A stretch of 12,625 nucleotides of DNA from an uncultured Oscillospiraceae bacterium (GTDB lineage Bacteria > Bacillota > Clostridia > Oscillospirales > Acutalibacteraceae): contig URCA01000065.1 of the NCBI GenBank assembly GCA_900546265.1, positions 1 to 12,625 on the forward strand, given 5' to 3'. Within the stretch, counting starts at the first letter, position 1, and each line of letters begins with the position of its first letter. The translations under genes were made by a program, and so were the position numbers. Positions 1-6,369 of the stretch are shown in pieces. The notes below the pieces were generated by a model. It was not told where the DNA came from and did not search any database. It was given only the letters and a program-made list of their open reading frames with translations.

Positions 1-95
1 GCTGTCGCATGGCAAGTGAGGCCAACGCCGCTGTGGGCGCTCGCTCTCCCAAAAACCGGAGGTTGTTCGCTCTCCCTCACCTTATGCTGCCGCCA

Positions 96-134
96 AAAAT
101 AAGCAGCAGCCCGTCACGAGCTGCTGCTTATTTT
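96..134. terminator. Bidirectional intrinsic terminator
   Basis: A perfect 15-bp inverted repeat (96-110 with 120-134) encloses a 9-nt loop. The arms are AAAATAAGCAGCAGC and its complement, so each strand ends the hairpin with a T-rich tract. It lies just past the stop of the small membrane protein (minus strand) and can also stop transcription entering from the left. Bases 1-95 hold no gene that I can support. Confidence 0.85.
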
Positions 135-146
135 GTATCTGTTGAA

Positions 147-383
147 TTATTGCGCGTCGGCTTCTTCCTCGACGGGCTCTTCCTCCTGGCCGTAGCCGCA
201 GTCGCACTCGTCGTCGTAGCAGTCGCAGTCGTCCAAATCGTAATCAAAGGCGGTCGCATGAGAGCACATAGCTTTTCTCTTGGCACGGGCGCGCAGAAGC
301 AGGACCGTCACTGTCGTCAGAGCCGCCACCACGGCAGCAACCACCACAATAAACGCAAACTTTCCAGATTTATTATCTCGCAT
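147..383 (-). CDS. Small single-pass membrane protein with acidic Cys-rich tail
   Basis: I do not recognise a named family. The 78-residue protein has a short polar N-terminus, one hydrophobic segment (about residues 9-30, rich in V, A and L), a basic stop-transfer stretch RARAKRK (31-37) and a cytoplasm-facing tail by the positive-inside rule. The tail is crowded with Asp, Glu and Cys: C40, C53, C55, C60 and C62, with DDCDC and DECDC motifs, then an EEE-rich end. Such a tail could bind metal, but that is inference. I chose the ATG at 383 because GGAGG lies 9 nt upstream; an in-frame ATG at 392 directly abuts the GGAGG. The gene has its own promoter (425-453) and terminator (96-134), so it appears to be an independent single-gene unit downstream of nagA. 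Confidence 0.75.
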   Translation of the reverse strand: MRDNKSGKFAFIVVVAAVVAALTTVTVLLLRARAKRKAMCSHATAFDYDLDDCDCYDDECDCGYGQEEEPVEEEADAQ

Positions 384-424
384 GCTTATCATCCTCCAGC
401 AATAGAATTACCAGTATTGCCTAT

Positions 425-453
425 ATCATACTGCGCCCGAGGAAATAAGTCAA
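425..453 (-). promoter_or_regulatory. Sigma-70/SigA-type promoter of the small membrane protein gene
   Basis: On the minus strand, TTGACT (453-448) and TATGAT (430-425) are separated by exactly 17 bp, close to the SigA consensus. Predicted transcription would start near 418, giving a leader of about 35 nt before the ATG at 383. It lies in the 86-nt gap after nagA, so the small gene need not depend on nagA read-through. Confidence 0.7.
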
Positions 454-469
454 GAATTTCAGTGGCAAG

Positions 470-1612
470 TTACAAATTGTTCACCTTTATCGCGCCCTTG
501 ACGACCACCAGCTTGATGTTCATGTCGTCGTCCAGCACCAGCAGATCCGCGTTTTTGCCCACGGCGATGGAACCGGTCTCCCCGTCCGCCCGGATGGCCC
601 GCGCAGGATTGATGGTGGCCGACTTGATGGCCTGCTTCTTGGGAACGCCGTAAGAAATGACGTTTTTCAGCTCCTCATACAGGTTGGAAGTGGAGGCGGC
701 GATGGTGCCGTCCGCCAGCAGGGCCTTGCCGTCCTTGACATATACGGTCTGCCCGCCCAGGTCGTATTCCCCGTCCACATGGCCGGCGGCGCGCATGGAA
801 TCGCTGACAATAACCGAGCCATCCTCGCCCAGCTGATGGAACGCGATGCGCAGCGCCGCGGGATGGATGTGGAAGCCGTCGCAGATAAGCTCGCCCCGCA
901 CGCCGTACTGCCGCGCCATGTCGAACACCGCGCCCACCACGCCCGGCGCCCGATGGGTCAGGCCGCTCATGGCGTTGTACAGATGGGTGGTGTGCCGCAC
1001 GCCCCACTCGATGGCCTGGACCGCCTGATCGTAGCCCGCCGCCGTGTGGGCGGTGGACACCGGGCAGTAGGGCTGGACTTCCTTGATGAACGCCTCTGCC
1101 CCGTCGCATTCGGGCGCGATGTCCACAATGCTGACGCAGCCGCCGCAGCCGTCGTACAGCCGGCGGAATTCCTCTTTATCGGGGTTGCGGACATAGGCGC
1201 CGTTCTGGGCCCCCTTCTTGGACATGGCGATATACGGGCCCTCCATGTTGATGCCGTGAATGTAAGCGCCGGTCACCTTGTCCTTCTGCTCCTGCACGTT
1301 GGCGAAAATCTTCTGCAGCGCTTCAAAGGACAGGGTCATGGACGTGGGGCAAAAAGAGGTGATGCCCCGCTCGACCAGACACCTGGACATGGCCTCCAAG
1401 GCCTCGGGGGTGCCGTCGCTGGCGTCGAAGCCCGCGCAGCCGTGAATGTGCATATCAATCAGGCCGGGAATGATGGTGTACCCAGACAAATCCAGGCACT
1501 CTCCCCCGGCGTTCACCTGGCCGATACCCGCGATTTTTTCTCCTTCAACAGCCAGATCCGCCCGGATCGGCTCAAAATCCTCATTGTATACCACAGCATT
1601 TTTCAGCAGCAT
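470..1612 (-). CDS. nagA: N-acetylglucosamine-6-phosphate deacetylase
   Basis: NagA removes the acetyl group from GlcNAc-6-phosphate to give glucosamine-6-phosphate and acetate, in the cytosol, during amino-sugar use or cell-wall recycling. The 380-residue length is normal. The amidohydrolase barrel motifs are all visible: HIH at 55-57 in the GLIDMHIHG strand, EGP with metal ligand E124, H189 in STAHTAAG, H207 and H210 in HTTHLYNAM, DGFHIHP (245-251) and catalytic D271 in VSDSM. The C-terminal GSIAVGKNADLLVL is the usual small beta-domain return. The ATG at 1612 has GGAGG with 7-nt spacing. The gene is not followed by nagB; downstream lies an unrelated small membrane protein. A divergent PAS-LuxR regulator shares its upstream region and is a candidate regulator. 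Confidence 0.96.
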   Translation of the reverse strand: MLLKNAVVYNEDFEPIRADLAVEGEKIAGIGQVNAGGECLDLSGYTIIPGLIDMHIHGCAGFDASDGTPEALEAMSRCLVERGITSFCPTSMTLSFEALQKIFANVQEQKDKVTGAYIHGINMEGPYIAMSKKGAQNGAYVRNPDKEEFRRLYDGCGGCVSIVDIAPECDGAEAFIKEVQPYCPVSTAHTAAGYDQAVQAIEWGVRHTTHLYNAMSGLTHRAPGVVGAVFDMARQYGVRGELICDGFHIHPAALRIAFHQLGEDGSVIVSDSMRAAGHVDGEYDLGGQTVYVKDGKALLADGTIAASTSNLYEELKNVISYGVPKKQAIKSATINPARAIRADGETGSIAVGKNADLLVLDDDMNIKLVVVKGAIKVNNL

Positions 1613-1647
1613 AGTATTACCTCCATTTTTATTTAGAGTTCCCTGTT

Positions 1648-1676
1648 ATTATACCGCCCGGAACCCGGCGGCGCAA
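1648..1676 (-). promoter_or_regulatory. nagA promoter
   Basis: On the minus strand, TTGCGC (1676-1671) and a perfect TATAAT (1653-1648) are 17 bp apart. The predicted start near 1641 gives a leader of roughly 28 nt that contains the GGAGG site. The rest of the 1613-1858 divergent region holds a 7-bp inverted repeat AAAAATA/TATTTTT (1730-1750) and the TTGCAT/ATGCAA repeat (1803-1828). Confidence 0.7.
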
Positions 1677-1802
1677 GCAACGTTTGGCCGGCGGTTTTGT
1701 CTTTTCGGACAAGATACCGGGATTTTACCAAAAATATCGCGCGTATTTTTCACTCCTTTTTGTCGAATTTCCGGGTATTTTCCGAGATAAAAAAGATTTT
1801 TC

Positions 1803-1830
1803 TTGCATTTTCTGTAAATATGATGCAAAA
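1803..1830. promoter_or_regulatory. Candidate operator upstream of the LuxR-type gene
   Basis: TTGCAT (1803-1808) and ATGCAA (1823-1828) form an inverted repeat whose centres are 20 bp apart, two helical turns, just upstream of the regulator gene. TATGAT (1819-1824) could be a -10 box, though no good -35 box accompanies it. The right arm lies within TGATGCAAAA (1821-1830), a 10-mer also found in the araC/FAD operator at 7282-7291. Binding by any particular protein is inference. Confidence 0.35.
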
Positions 1831-1858
1831 TAGGTAATGCAATGGGAGGATGATGGGT

Positions 1859-2797
1859 GTGATCGACTACTTCAACTATATGTGGGAGAAAACTGATGAT
1901 TGGATTATGGTGCTGCAATTCTCCGGCTCCCACGTCGTTTGTCCCCTGCATGCCAATCCGACCGCCAGGCGGCAGCTTAGCCTGCCGGAAGAGGGGTATC
2001 AGAGCCGGAACCTCTGCGCCATGATGCAGGAACGCTGCTTGGAGATTATCTGCGGCGCCTGCAGCCAGTGCCGGCAAAGCGATAAACCCGTGCACTGCAC
2101 CCTGTCCATCCCCCGGCAGGGCGGCAGCACCTTTTGGGATGCCGAGCTGACTTGCCTGCGCATCGATGGCCCGAAAAACGGCACGATTCTTTTTTGGGCG
2201 AAAAACATCACCCAAACCGTCCAGCTCTCCCGGCAGCGGGAGGAACTGCTGTACGAATACGACTGTCTGTTTTCCTCAAGCATCAACGGCATGGGCCTGC
2301 TCCGCCTGGACGAAGACGGCCTGCATGTGGAAAGGGCCAACCACGTTTTCCAGGAAATCGTGGAATACATCCTGGACTGCCACGCCGAACCCACGCCGAT
2401 ACAAACGATCATGTCCTACATCCGCTCGGGGCAGAACCATTCCCAGCAGTTCTGCGTCGAGCGTTCCGACGGAACCCGGCGCTTTTTCAAATCCGAGCTG
2501 ATCGTCGTCAACAGTGAACGCGGCCCCCACCGGGCCTTCGTCATGCTGGTCAACGCCACCGAGGTGGTCCGCTTCAGCCAACGAGCCGGCGCCCGTCTGA
2601 CCGAGAGGGAGCAGCAGGTGCTCGAGCATGTGGTCAAGGGCTGCACCAATAAGCGCATCGCCCTGTGTCTCGGCATTGCCGAAGGCACCGTCAAAAAAAC
2701 GCTCTACAATATTTACAAGAAGTTGCATATCCAGTCCCGGGCCGAAGCGGTGTCCTATATGCTCTCCGCCCACGGCAACACCTCAAATTTCGACTAA
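1859..2797 (+). CDS. PAS-like sensor / LuxR-type HTH transcriptional regulator
   Basis: A one-component DNA-binding regulator of 312 residues from the chosen start. The C-terminus is a clear LuxR/GerE helix-turn-helix (about 247-301): LTEREQQVLEHVVKG, NKRIALCLGIAEGTVKKTL, then YKKLHIQSRAEAV. The N-terminal part looks like two PAS-type sensor regions (about 10-120 and 128-238), with a short helix-linker (SRQREELLYEYD) between them. The first region carries a cysteine cluster (C60, C65, C68, C71, C80), which could bind metal or sense redox. There is no receiver-domain aspartate pocket, so phosphorelay control is unlikely. Start choice: GGGAGG at 1844-1849 touches an ATG at 1850 and leaves only 3 nt to an ATG at 1853, but 9 nt to the GTG at 1859. 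The ATGs would add 3 or 2 residues. Its divergence from nagA suggests control of nagA or of itself; the ligand is unknown. Confidence 0.85.
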   Translation: MIDYFNYMWEKTDDWIMVLQFSGSHVVCPLHANPTARRQLSLPEEGYQSRNLCAMMQERCLEIICGACSQCRQSDKPVHCTLSIPRQGGSTFWDAELTCLRIDGPKNGTILFWAKNITQTVQLSRQREELLYEYDCLFSSSINGMGLLRLDEDGLHVERANHVFQEIVEYILDCHAEPTPIQTIMSYIRSGQNHSQQFCVERSDGTRRFFKSELIVVNSERGPHRAFVMLVNATEVVRFSQRAGARLTEREQQVLEHVVKGCTNKRIALCLGIAEGTVKKTLYNIYKKLHIQSRAEAVSYMLSAHGNTSNFD

Positions 2798-2871
2798 TCT
2801 CCGCACCAGATCTTGGGGGTTCAGTCAGAAACGAAGGGCATATATGGGACTTTTTGTAAACAAAAGTGGTA

Positions 2872-2900
2872 TTTACTTTTCCCCTTTAAACTGCCATAAT
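2872..2900 (+). promoter_or_regulatory. Promoter of the DUF6514-like gene, extended -10
   Basis: TTTACT (2872-2877) and CATAAT (2895-2900) are 17 bp apart, and TGC just before the -10 supplies an extended -10 motif. The start would be near 2907, leaving a leader of about 66 nt. The -35 box overlaps an inverted repeat AAAAGT/ACTTTT (2862-2867 with 2875-2880), a possible but unproven operator. Confidence 0.55.
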
Positions 2901-2919
2901 AGGAAAGTCCGAATAGTTG

Positions 2920-2947
2920 GGAAATTCAGGAAGCCGCCTGGATTTCC
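2920..2947 (+). promoter_or_regulatory. 5' UTR hairpin ahead of the DUF6514-like gene
   Basis: Bases 2920-2930 and 2937-2947 pair over 11 bp (one T-G wobble) around the hexaloop AAGCCG. There is no following T-run, so it is not a normal terminator. It sits between the predicted transcription start and the ribosome binding site, ending 25 nt before the ATG, where it could affect mRNA stability or translation. Confidence 0.5.
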
Positions 2948-2972
2948 GCGCACATGCTTATGGGGGTATAAC

Positions 2973-3227
2973 ATGCAGCAACAACTTCTGCGACAAATCT
3001 CCGTGGAGAGCGGCACCCTTTCTTATTATCTCCTGGAGACGGCGGTAACTGGGGAAACCGGGGAAGCGCGGGCCGGCTACGGCATTCGTATCCTCGGGGC
3101 GGACGAGGATGTCTGCGCGGCAGACGTCACTTCCCGGCGGGAGGAAGCCCTGCGGCTTCTGCAATGCTTTGCAGACAGCCGGGTGTATCCCGTTCACCTG
3201 CTGGATATTCTGACCGACCTGCTGTGA
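2973..3227 (+). CDS. Small DUF6514-like protein
   Basis: An 84-residue soluble protein of unknown function. The layout fits my recollection of the DUF6514 family of Clostridia: an N-terminal strand (SGTLSYYLLETAV), a YGIRIL strand (about 36-41), a variable acidic turn, VTSRREEALRLLQCF (52-66), and a terminal YPVHLLDILTDLL. The family assignment is tentative, since I could not run a search. The ATG at 2973 is preceded by GGGGG (2962-2966) with 6-nt spacing. An in-frame reading from further left is only the out-of-frame shadow of the LuxR-type gene. Its own promoter and 5' hairpin lie upstream, and the shared terminator lies downstream, so it appears monocistronic. Confidence 0.75.
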   Translation: MQQQLLRQISVESGTLSYYLLETAVTGETGEARAGYGIRILGADEDVCAADVTSRREEALRLLQCFADSRVYPVHLLDILTDLL

Positions 3228-3260
3228 TGGGCCGGGCGGTATTCCAGCAAACCGCTCAGC

Positions 3261-3300
3261 AAGGAAAAGACGCGGGGGAAAGCCCGCGTCTTTTCCTTTT
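3261..3300. terminator. Bidirectional terminator between convergent genes
   Basis: A perfect 16-bp stem (3261-3276 with 3283-3298) has the loop GGAAAG. The arms start AAGGAAAAG and end CTTTTCCTT, giving T-rich exits on both strands. It ends the DUF6514-like gene on the plus strand and directly follows the stop codon (3302-3300) of the minus-strand PH-domain gene. Confidence 0.9.
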
Positions 3301-4673
3301 TACCGCAGACGCTCGACCAGGGCCTTGGCCTGCTCGTAGGGCAGCGCCAGCGCCCGGTGGCGGCGGTGCTTCTCCCCGAAGCAGCGCAGTTCCACCGTGC
3401 AGGTGCCGCTCCGCACCTGAAAGGGGGAGCGGGACAGGATGGCGCAGTCGGCCACCTCCAGGGGCACGTGGACGGCGTACAGCGCCAGGCCCCGGGTATA
3501 CCGCAGGGTCACCGCGCCGCCTCCCACGCCAAAGCCGGACCAGCGGAAGCCGACCAGCCGGACGAGCAGCCACCAGGCGCCGCCGATCATCCAGATAACC
3601 GACGCCATGGTCCAGACCCCGCCCAGCCACAGCGGTACCAGCCCGAAGGCCATCACCGTCAGCGGCAGACCGATAAACCGCATCACCGTGTCCCGCCTGG
3701 GCCTCAGGCAGCTCGAGCAGATGGGGTAATCGGTGAGCAGCTCGTCGAGCGCCCCGCTGAGCTCTTTGGGCCGGGCGGCGGGCACCACCACCGGCCGCGC
3801 CCCCTTTTCCCGCCCATAGCCCGCCGCCGTGATGGTGGCGGTGTACAAATTGAACAGGCGCATAAACAGGGTCTGCCGCAGCTGTAGAGCCGTGATTTTT
3901 TGACAATCGATCAGAATATGCCGCCGGGTCAGCAGCCCGGACGCGAGATGCAGCCGGTCCCCCTCCCGCCGGGCGGTGAACCCCACGTTGCGCATCCAGC
4001 TGTTTAGAAACGCCACGCCCCAGCTGAGTACCAGGAGATTGGCCAGGGAGTTGAGCAGCGGCGGCAGCCCCAAGGAGAGCACCTTGTCGAGCAGGCCGTA
4101 AACCTGATCGGGAACCTGCTGGCCCAGCAGATTGCTGATTTGCTTGACAGCCGGCGCCAGGGTCAGCAGCCCCACCGCCGCGTTGGAGCCCGAGGCGGCC
4201 AGCACCGTCACCGGCAGGATACGGGAAGCGTAGACAGCCTTTTTCTCCTTCCGCCGGCCGTCCGCGCCCAGCAGCCCCCTGGCCGTTCTGGCCGGCAGAT
4301 ACAGGGTCGCGTCCGCCCGCCGACGCAGCCCCGCGGTGTTGACCCGCACCCGTCGGCCGCCGAACAGCCACATCAGCGGCGAACGCTCCACCTCCACCGA
4401 GGCCGCGTCCTCCGCCACCACCCGCAGCCCCCTCTGAAACAGGATCCCCTGCTCCAGCGTTATCCCGTTATGCAGTCGGTACCTAGCCCCTCGCCACTTG
4501 AGGGCGGAATACCCGATGAGCAGCAGGGCGATCCCCACGTCCCGGATGGAGGACAGCAGAATATAGACCGCGTCCCGCGGGGAAAACAACGCCCGCAGCA
4601 CCGGAATGAGCAGCAGCCATATCCATTTGCGGGCGTCGTACCAAATATACAACGGATGCGGCCGCAGATCCAT
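3300..4673 (-). CDS. YdbT-like bacterial PH-domain membrane protein
   Basis: A 457-residue membrane protein with three bacterial PH-like (bPH2/YdbT-type) regions, at about 62-135, 230-315 and 373-457. Each opens with a pattern like YRLHNGITLEQGIL or LHLASGLLTRRHILI. They are separated by hydrophobic segments at about 17-30, 45-60, 152-176, 197-225 and 332-374. Length and plan match Bacillus subtilis YdbT (about 490 residues), the partner of YdbS. In B. subtilis the ydbST operon belongs to the SigW envelope-stress regulon and has been linked to resistance to antimicrobials made by other bacilli; whether that holds here is inference. The ATG at 4673 has a GGGAGGAGGG purine run just upstream. 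It lies 33 nt after the YdbS-like gene, in an evident operon. The molecular activity is unknown. Confidence 0.88.
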   Translation of the reverse strand: MDLRPHPLYIWYDARKWIWLLLIPVLRALFSPRDAVYILLSSIRDVGIALLLIGYSALKWRGARYRLHNGITLEQGILFQRGLRVVAEDAASVEVERSPLMWLFGGRRVRVNTAGLRRRADATLYLPARTARGLLGADGRRKEKKAVYASRILPVTVLAASGSNAAVGLLTLAPAVKQISNLLGQQVPDQVYGLLDKVLSLGLPPLLNSLANLLVLSWGVAFLNSWMRNVGFTARREGDRLHLASGLLTRRHILIDCQKITALQLRQTLFMRLFNLYTATITAAGYGREKGARPVVVPAARPKELSGALDELLTDYPICSSCLRPRRDTVMRFIGLPLTVMAFGLVPLWLGGVWTMASVIWMIGGAWWLLVRLVGFRWSGFGVGGGAVTLRYTRGLALYAVHVPLEVADCAILSRSPFQVRSGTCTVELRCFGEKHRRHRALALPYEQAKALVERLR

Positions 4674-4706
4674 GGCCCTCCTCCCTTCCGGCTCGTCCCC
4701 TTCTCC

Positions 4707-5144
4707 TCAGCTCACGCTTTCCAGCTGCTCCAGCAGCCTGGCCAGCTCCCCCGCCTCGGCTGCGGGCAGCAACGGCAGAATGGCCGCGCCACCCGCGAAT
4801 CGCAGAACGATGGTGCGGCAGCGAAACGCCCGATGCAGAGGCGTCGCCCAGCTTTCCACGGTGCGCAGGGAGGACAGGGGGATATACAGCTCCTTTTTGA
4901 AAAGCACGCCTATTTCGGCCCGCAGCGCCTCTTCCCGGCAGCTCCCCCGGAACGAACGGACAAACCGGGTGGGATACCAGAAGCAGACAGCCACCGTTGC
5001 CGCCGCGACAAGGCCGCTGCCGATAAGCAGCCAGGGCGTCAGCAGCCCCGCCAGCGCGCCGATGAGGAAAGCGGCCAGCACGCCGGTCCCCGCTATCCAG
5101 AGGGTCAGCACCTTGCGCGCACCGTCCCCAACCTGAAATTCCAT
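4707..5144 (-). CDS. YdbS-like bacterial PH-domain membrane protein
   Basis: A 145-residue protein with two N-terminal hydrophobic segments (about 12-34 and 36-57) followed by one bPH2 domain: WYPTRFVRSFRGS, then EIGVLFKKELYIPLSSLRTVE, then a strand-rich end and a final helix ARLLEQLES. The order (two membrane segments, then PH) and length match B. subtilis YdbS (about 160 residues), and the YdbT-like partner follows, as in ydbST. It probably acts in the membrane as a complex with that partner. The ATG at 5144 has AGGAGA about 7 nt upstream. It is first in the two-gene operon. Confidence 0.85.
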   Translation of the reverse strand: MEFQVGDGARKVLTLWIAGTGVLAAFLIGALAGLLTPWLLIGSGLVAAATVAVCFWYPTRFVRSFRGSCREEALRAEIGVLFKKELYIPLSSLRTVESWATPLHRAFRCRTIVLRFAGGAAILPLLPAAEAGELARLLEQLESVS

Positions 5145-5181
5145 GCCGACTCTCCTATTCCCATACTCGCTTACTCTTTAG

Positions 5182-5211
5182 TTTATGCCAAATTCCGGCA
5201 GATATGTACAA
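5182..5211 (-). promoter_or_regulatory. Candidate promoter of the ydbS-ydbT-like operon
   Basis: On the minus strand, TTGTAC (5211-5206) and CATAAA (5187-5182) are 18 bp apart, with TGG before the -10 giving an extended -10. It is about 40 nt upstream of the YdbS-like start. I did not see a clear SigW-type TGAAAC/CGTA pair here. Confidence 0.4.
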
Positions 5212-5266
5212 CCTGCCCGGTGGCCTATGCGGCTTTATAGCCCTTTTCTTTTGCAGCGATTTGCGG

Positions 5267-5272
5267 TATACT
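5267..5272 (+). promoter_or_regulatory. Candidate -10 box for the HAD phosphatase gene
   Basis: TATACT lies about 70 nt before the start codon. The hexamer 17 bp upstream is only TTTTCT (5244-5249), so the -35 match is poor. The 198-nt divergent gap (5145-5342) shows no other strong signal. Confidence 0.3.
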
Positions 5273-5342
5273 GGTCACGGCGCGCCAGCGCCGCATTCCC
5301 CGGCCGGATCTCCGGCGGAAAAGAAAGGCGGCTCCGACTTAT

Positions 5343-6146
5343 ATGATGCCATCGATTTTATACTCCGATATGGACGGCACCCTCATCAGCGAGGGCGCGA
5401 TTTCCCCGGAAAACCTGGACGCCCTGCGGGCCCTGACGGCGGCCGGCGGGGATTTTTCCATCGCCACCGGCCGGTCGGAGGAGGTGGCCCGCCCCTATCT
5501 CGGCGGCCTGCCGCTGACCCTGCCCGCCATTCTGTATAACGGCGCCGCTGTTTATGATTACAAAACCGAGTCGTTTTTATACAAGGCCTGCCTGAAGGCG
5601 GACACCGTGGCCTGTCTGGTGGAAACCGCCCTGAACCGGTATCCGGAGGTCTGCGTGCAGGCCTTCACCGGCGGCCGGACCCGGATGCTCAATCCCAACG
5701 GCCTGCCCGATCCCTACGTCACCCGGGAAAAGCAGCCCACCCGCCCCTCCACGCTGGCGGAGGCCCTTGCCGACGGCTGCTTCAAGCTGCTGTTCTATGG
5801 CGACAGCGCCCGGCTGCACGATTTGGAGCGCGTCTTCCTGGCCGAAGCGCCCGGCAGCTTCGTCAGCACCTATTCCGCCTCTTTTTATCTCGAGATCCTG
5901 CCCTGCCGCGCCACCAAGGGGGACGCCCTCGCCTGGTTGGCGGCCTATCTGAACAAGCCTCGGGAGGCCTTCGCCGCCATCGGCGATTACGACAACGACG
6001 TGACCATGATTCGGTTTGCCGGCCTGGGTGCCGCCCCATCGGACGCCCAGCCCTGCGCTAGGAAAGCGGCCGACGTGGTGGTCGCTTCTCACCGGGATCA
6101 CGCCGTGGCCGACCTGGTGCGCCGCTATCTGCTCCCCCGCACCTAA
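5343..6146 (+). CDS. Cof-type HAD-superfamily phosphatase
   Basis: A cytosolic haloacid-dehalogenase hydrolase of 267 residues, the usual length of the Cof/YwpJ/YidA group, which dephosphorylates sugar phosphates and other small phosphoesters. Motif I is DMDGTL with nucleophile D9 and acid/base D11; motif II is T42 in ATGRS; motif III is K192 in TKGDAL; motif IV is GDYDND with D215 and D219. The C2B-type cap runs from about 80 to 185, with N66-G67 (YNGA) before it. Substrate cannot be inferred from sequence. The start could be either of two adjacent ATGs (5343 or 5346). No strong Shine-Dalgarno is seen, only AAAGGCGG about 11 nt upstream. It stands alone, divergent from the ydbS-ydbT-like pair, and ends at a hairpin terminator. 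Confidence 0.92.
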   Translation: MMPSILYSDMDGTLISEGAISPENLDALRALTAAGGDFSIATGRSEEVARPYLGGLPLTLPAILYNGAAVYDYKTESFLYKACLKADTVACLVETALNRYPEVCVQAFTGGRTRMLNPNGLPDPYVTREKQPTRPSTLAEALADGCFKLLFYGDSARLHDLERVFLAEAPGSFVSTYSASFYLEILPCRATKGDALAWLAAYLNKPREAFAAIGDYDNDVTMIRFAGLGAAPSDAQPCARKAADVVVASHRDHAVADLVRRYLLPRT

Positions 6147-6181
6147 AAAAGGCAGAAGCCCTTTTGGGCTTCCGCCTTTTT
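6146..6181 (+). terminator. Intrinsic terminator of the HAD gene
   Basis: GGCaGAAGCCC (6151-6161) pairs with GGGCTTCcGCC (6166-6176) around a TTTT loop with a single A-C mismatch. It is flanked by A5 and T5, so it can also work on the minus strand. It begins right at the HAD stop codon. Confidence 0.85.
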
Positions 6182-6369
6182 ATTAGCGAGGCAACCACCG
6201 GCAAAGCCGGTGGAGGAAGAAAAAGCGAAAGCGTTGATTCGGAGAGAAAAGACCTCCTTTGGTAAAATGGAAGCGGGTAACGCCATGGTACGGTTGGCAT
6301 TGCTCCTTGTGCGCCTCTCCCGCCATTCACCATTATCGTCAACCTTTTCTATAAAGTTCTTATCTGGCG
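6182..6369. other. Structured non-coding gap between convergent genes
   Basis: No gene is supported in these 188 bases. They contain a perfect hairpin CCACCGGC-AAA-GCCGGTGG (6195-6213) and a looser inverted pairing between about 6261-6275 (containing AATGG and CGGG) and 6319-6333 (CCCGCCATTCACC). The first hairpin has the same plan as the one at 12582-12600: 8-bp GC-rich stem, AAA loop, CCACC and GGTGG ends. Neither is followed by a T-run. A decayed insertion element or other mobile miniature repeat is possible but unproven. No separate terminator for the araC-type gene was found here. Confidence 0.4.

Noticed and set aside
41..76. Direct repeat TCGCTCTCCC at 41-50 and 67-76
   Set aside because: Only two 10-bp copies, 26 bp apart, with no further structure; too little to call an element or CRISPR.
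9..653. Plus-strand open frame of 214 codons across the small membrane gene and nagA end
   Set aside because: It runs antisense to two well-supported genes and through a terminator, has no ribosome site, and its protein shows no recognisable domain.
3256..4371. Long Gly/Ala/Arg-rich frame on the minus strand over the YdbT-like gene
   Set aside because: Out-of-frame shadow in high-GC DNA; low-complexity composition, and the YdbT-like frame has clear PH domains.
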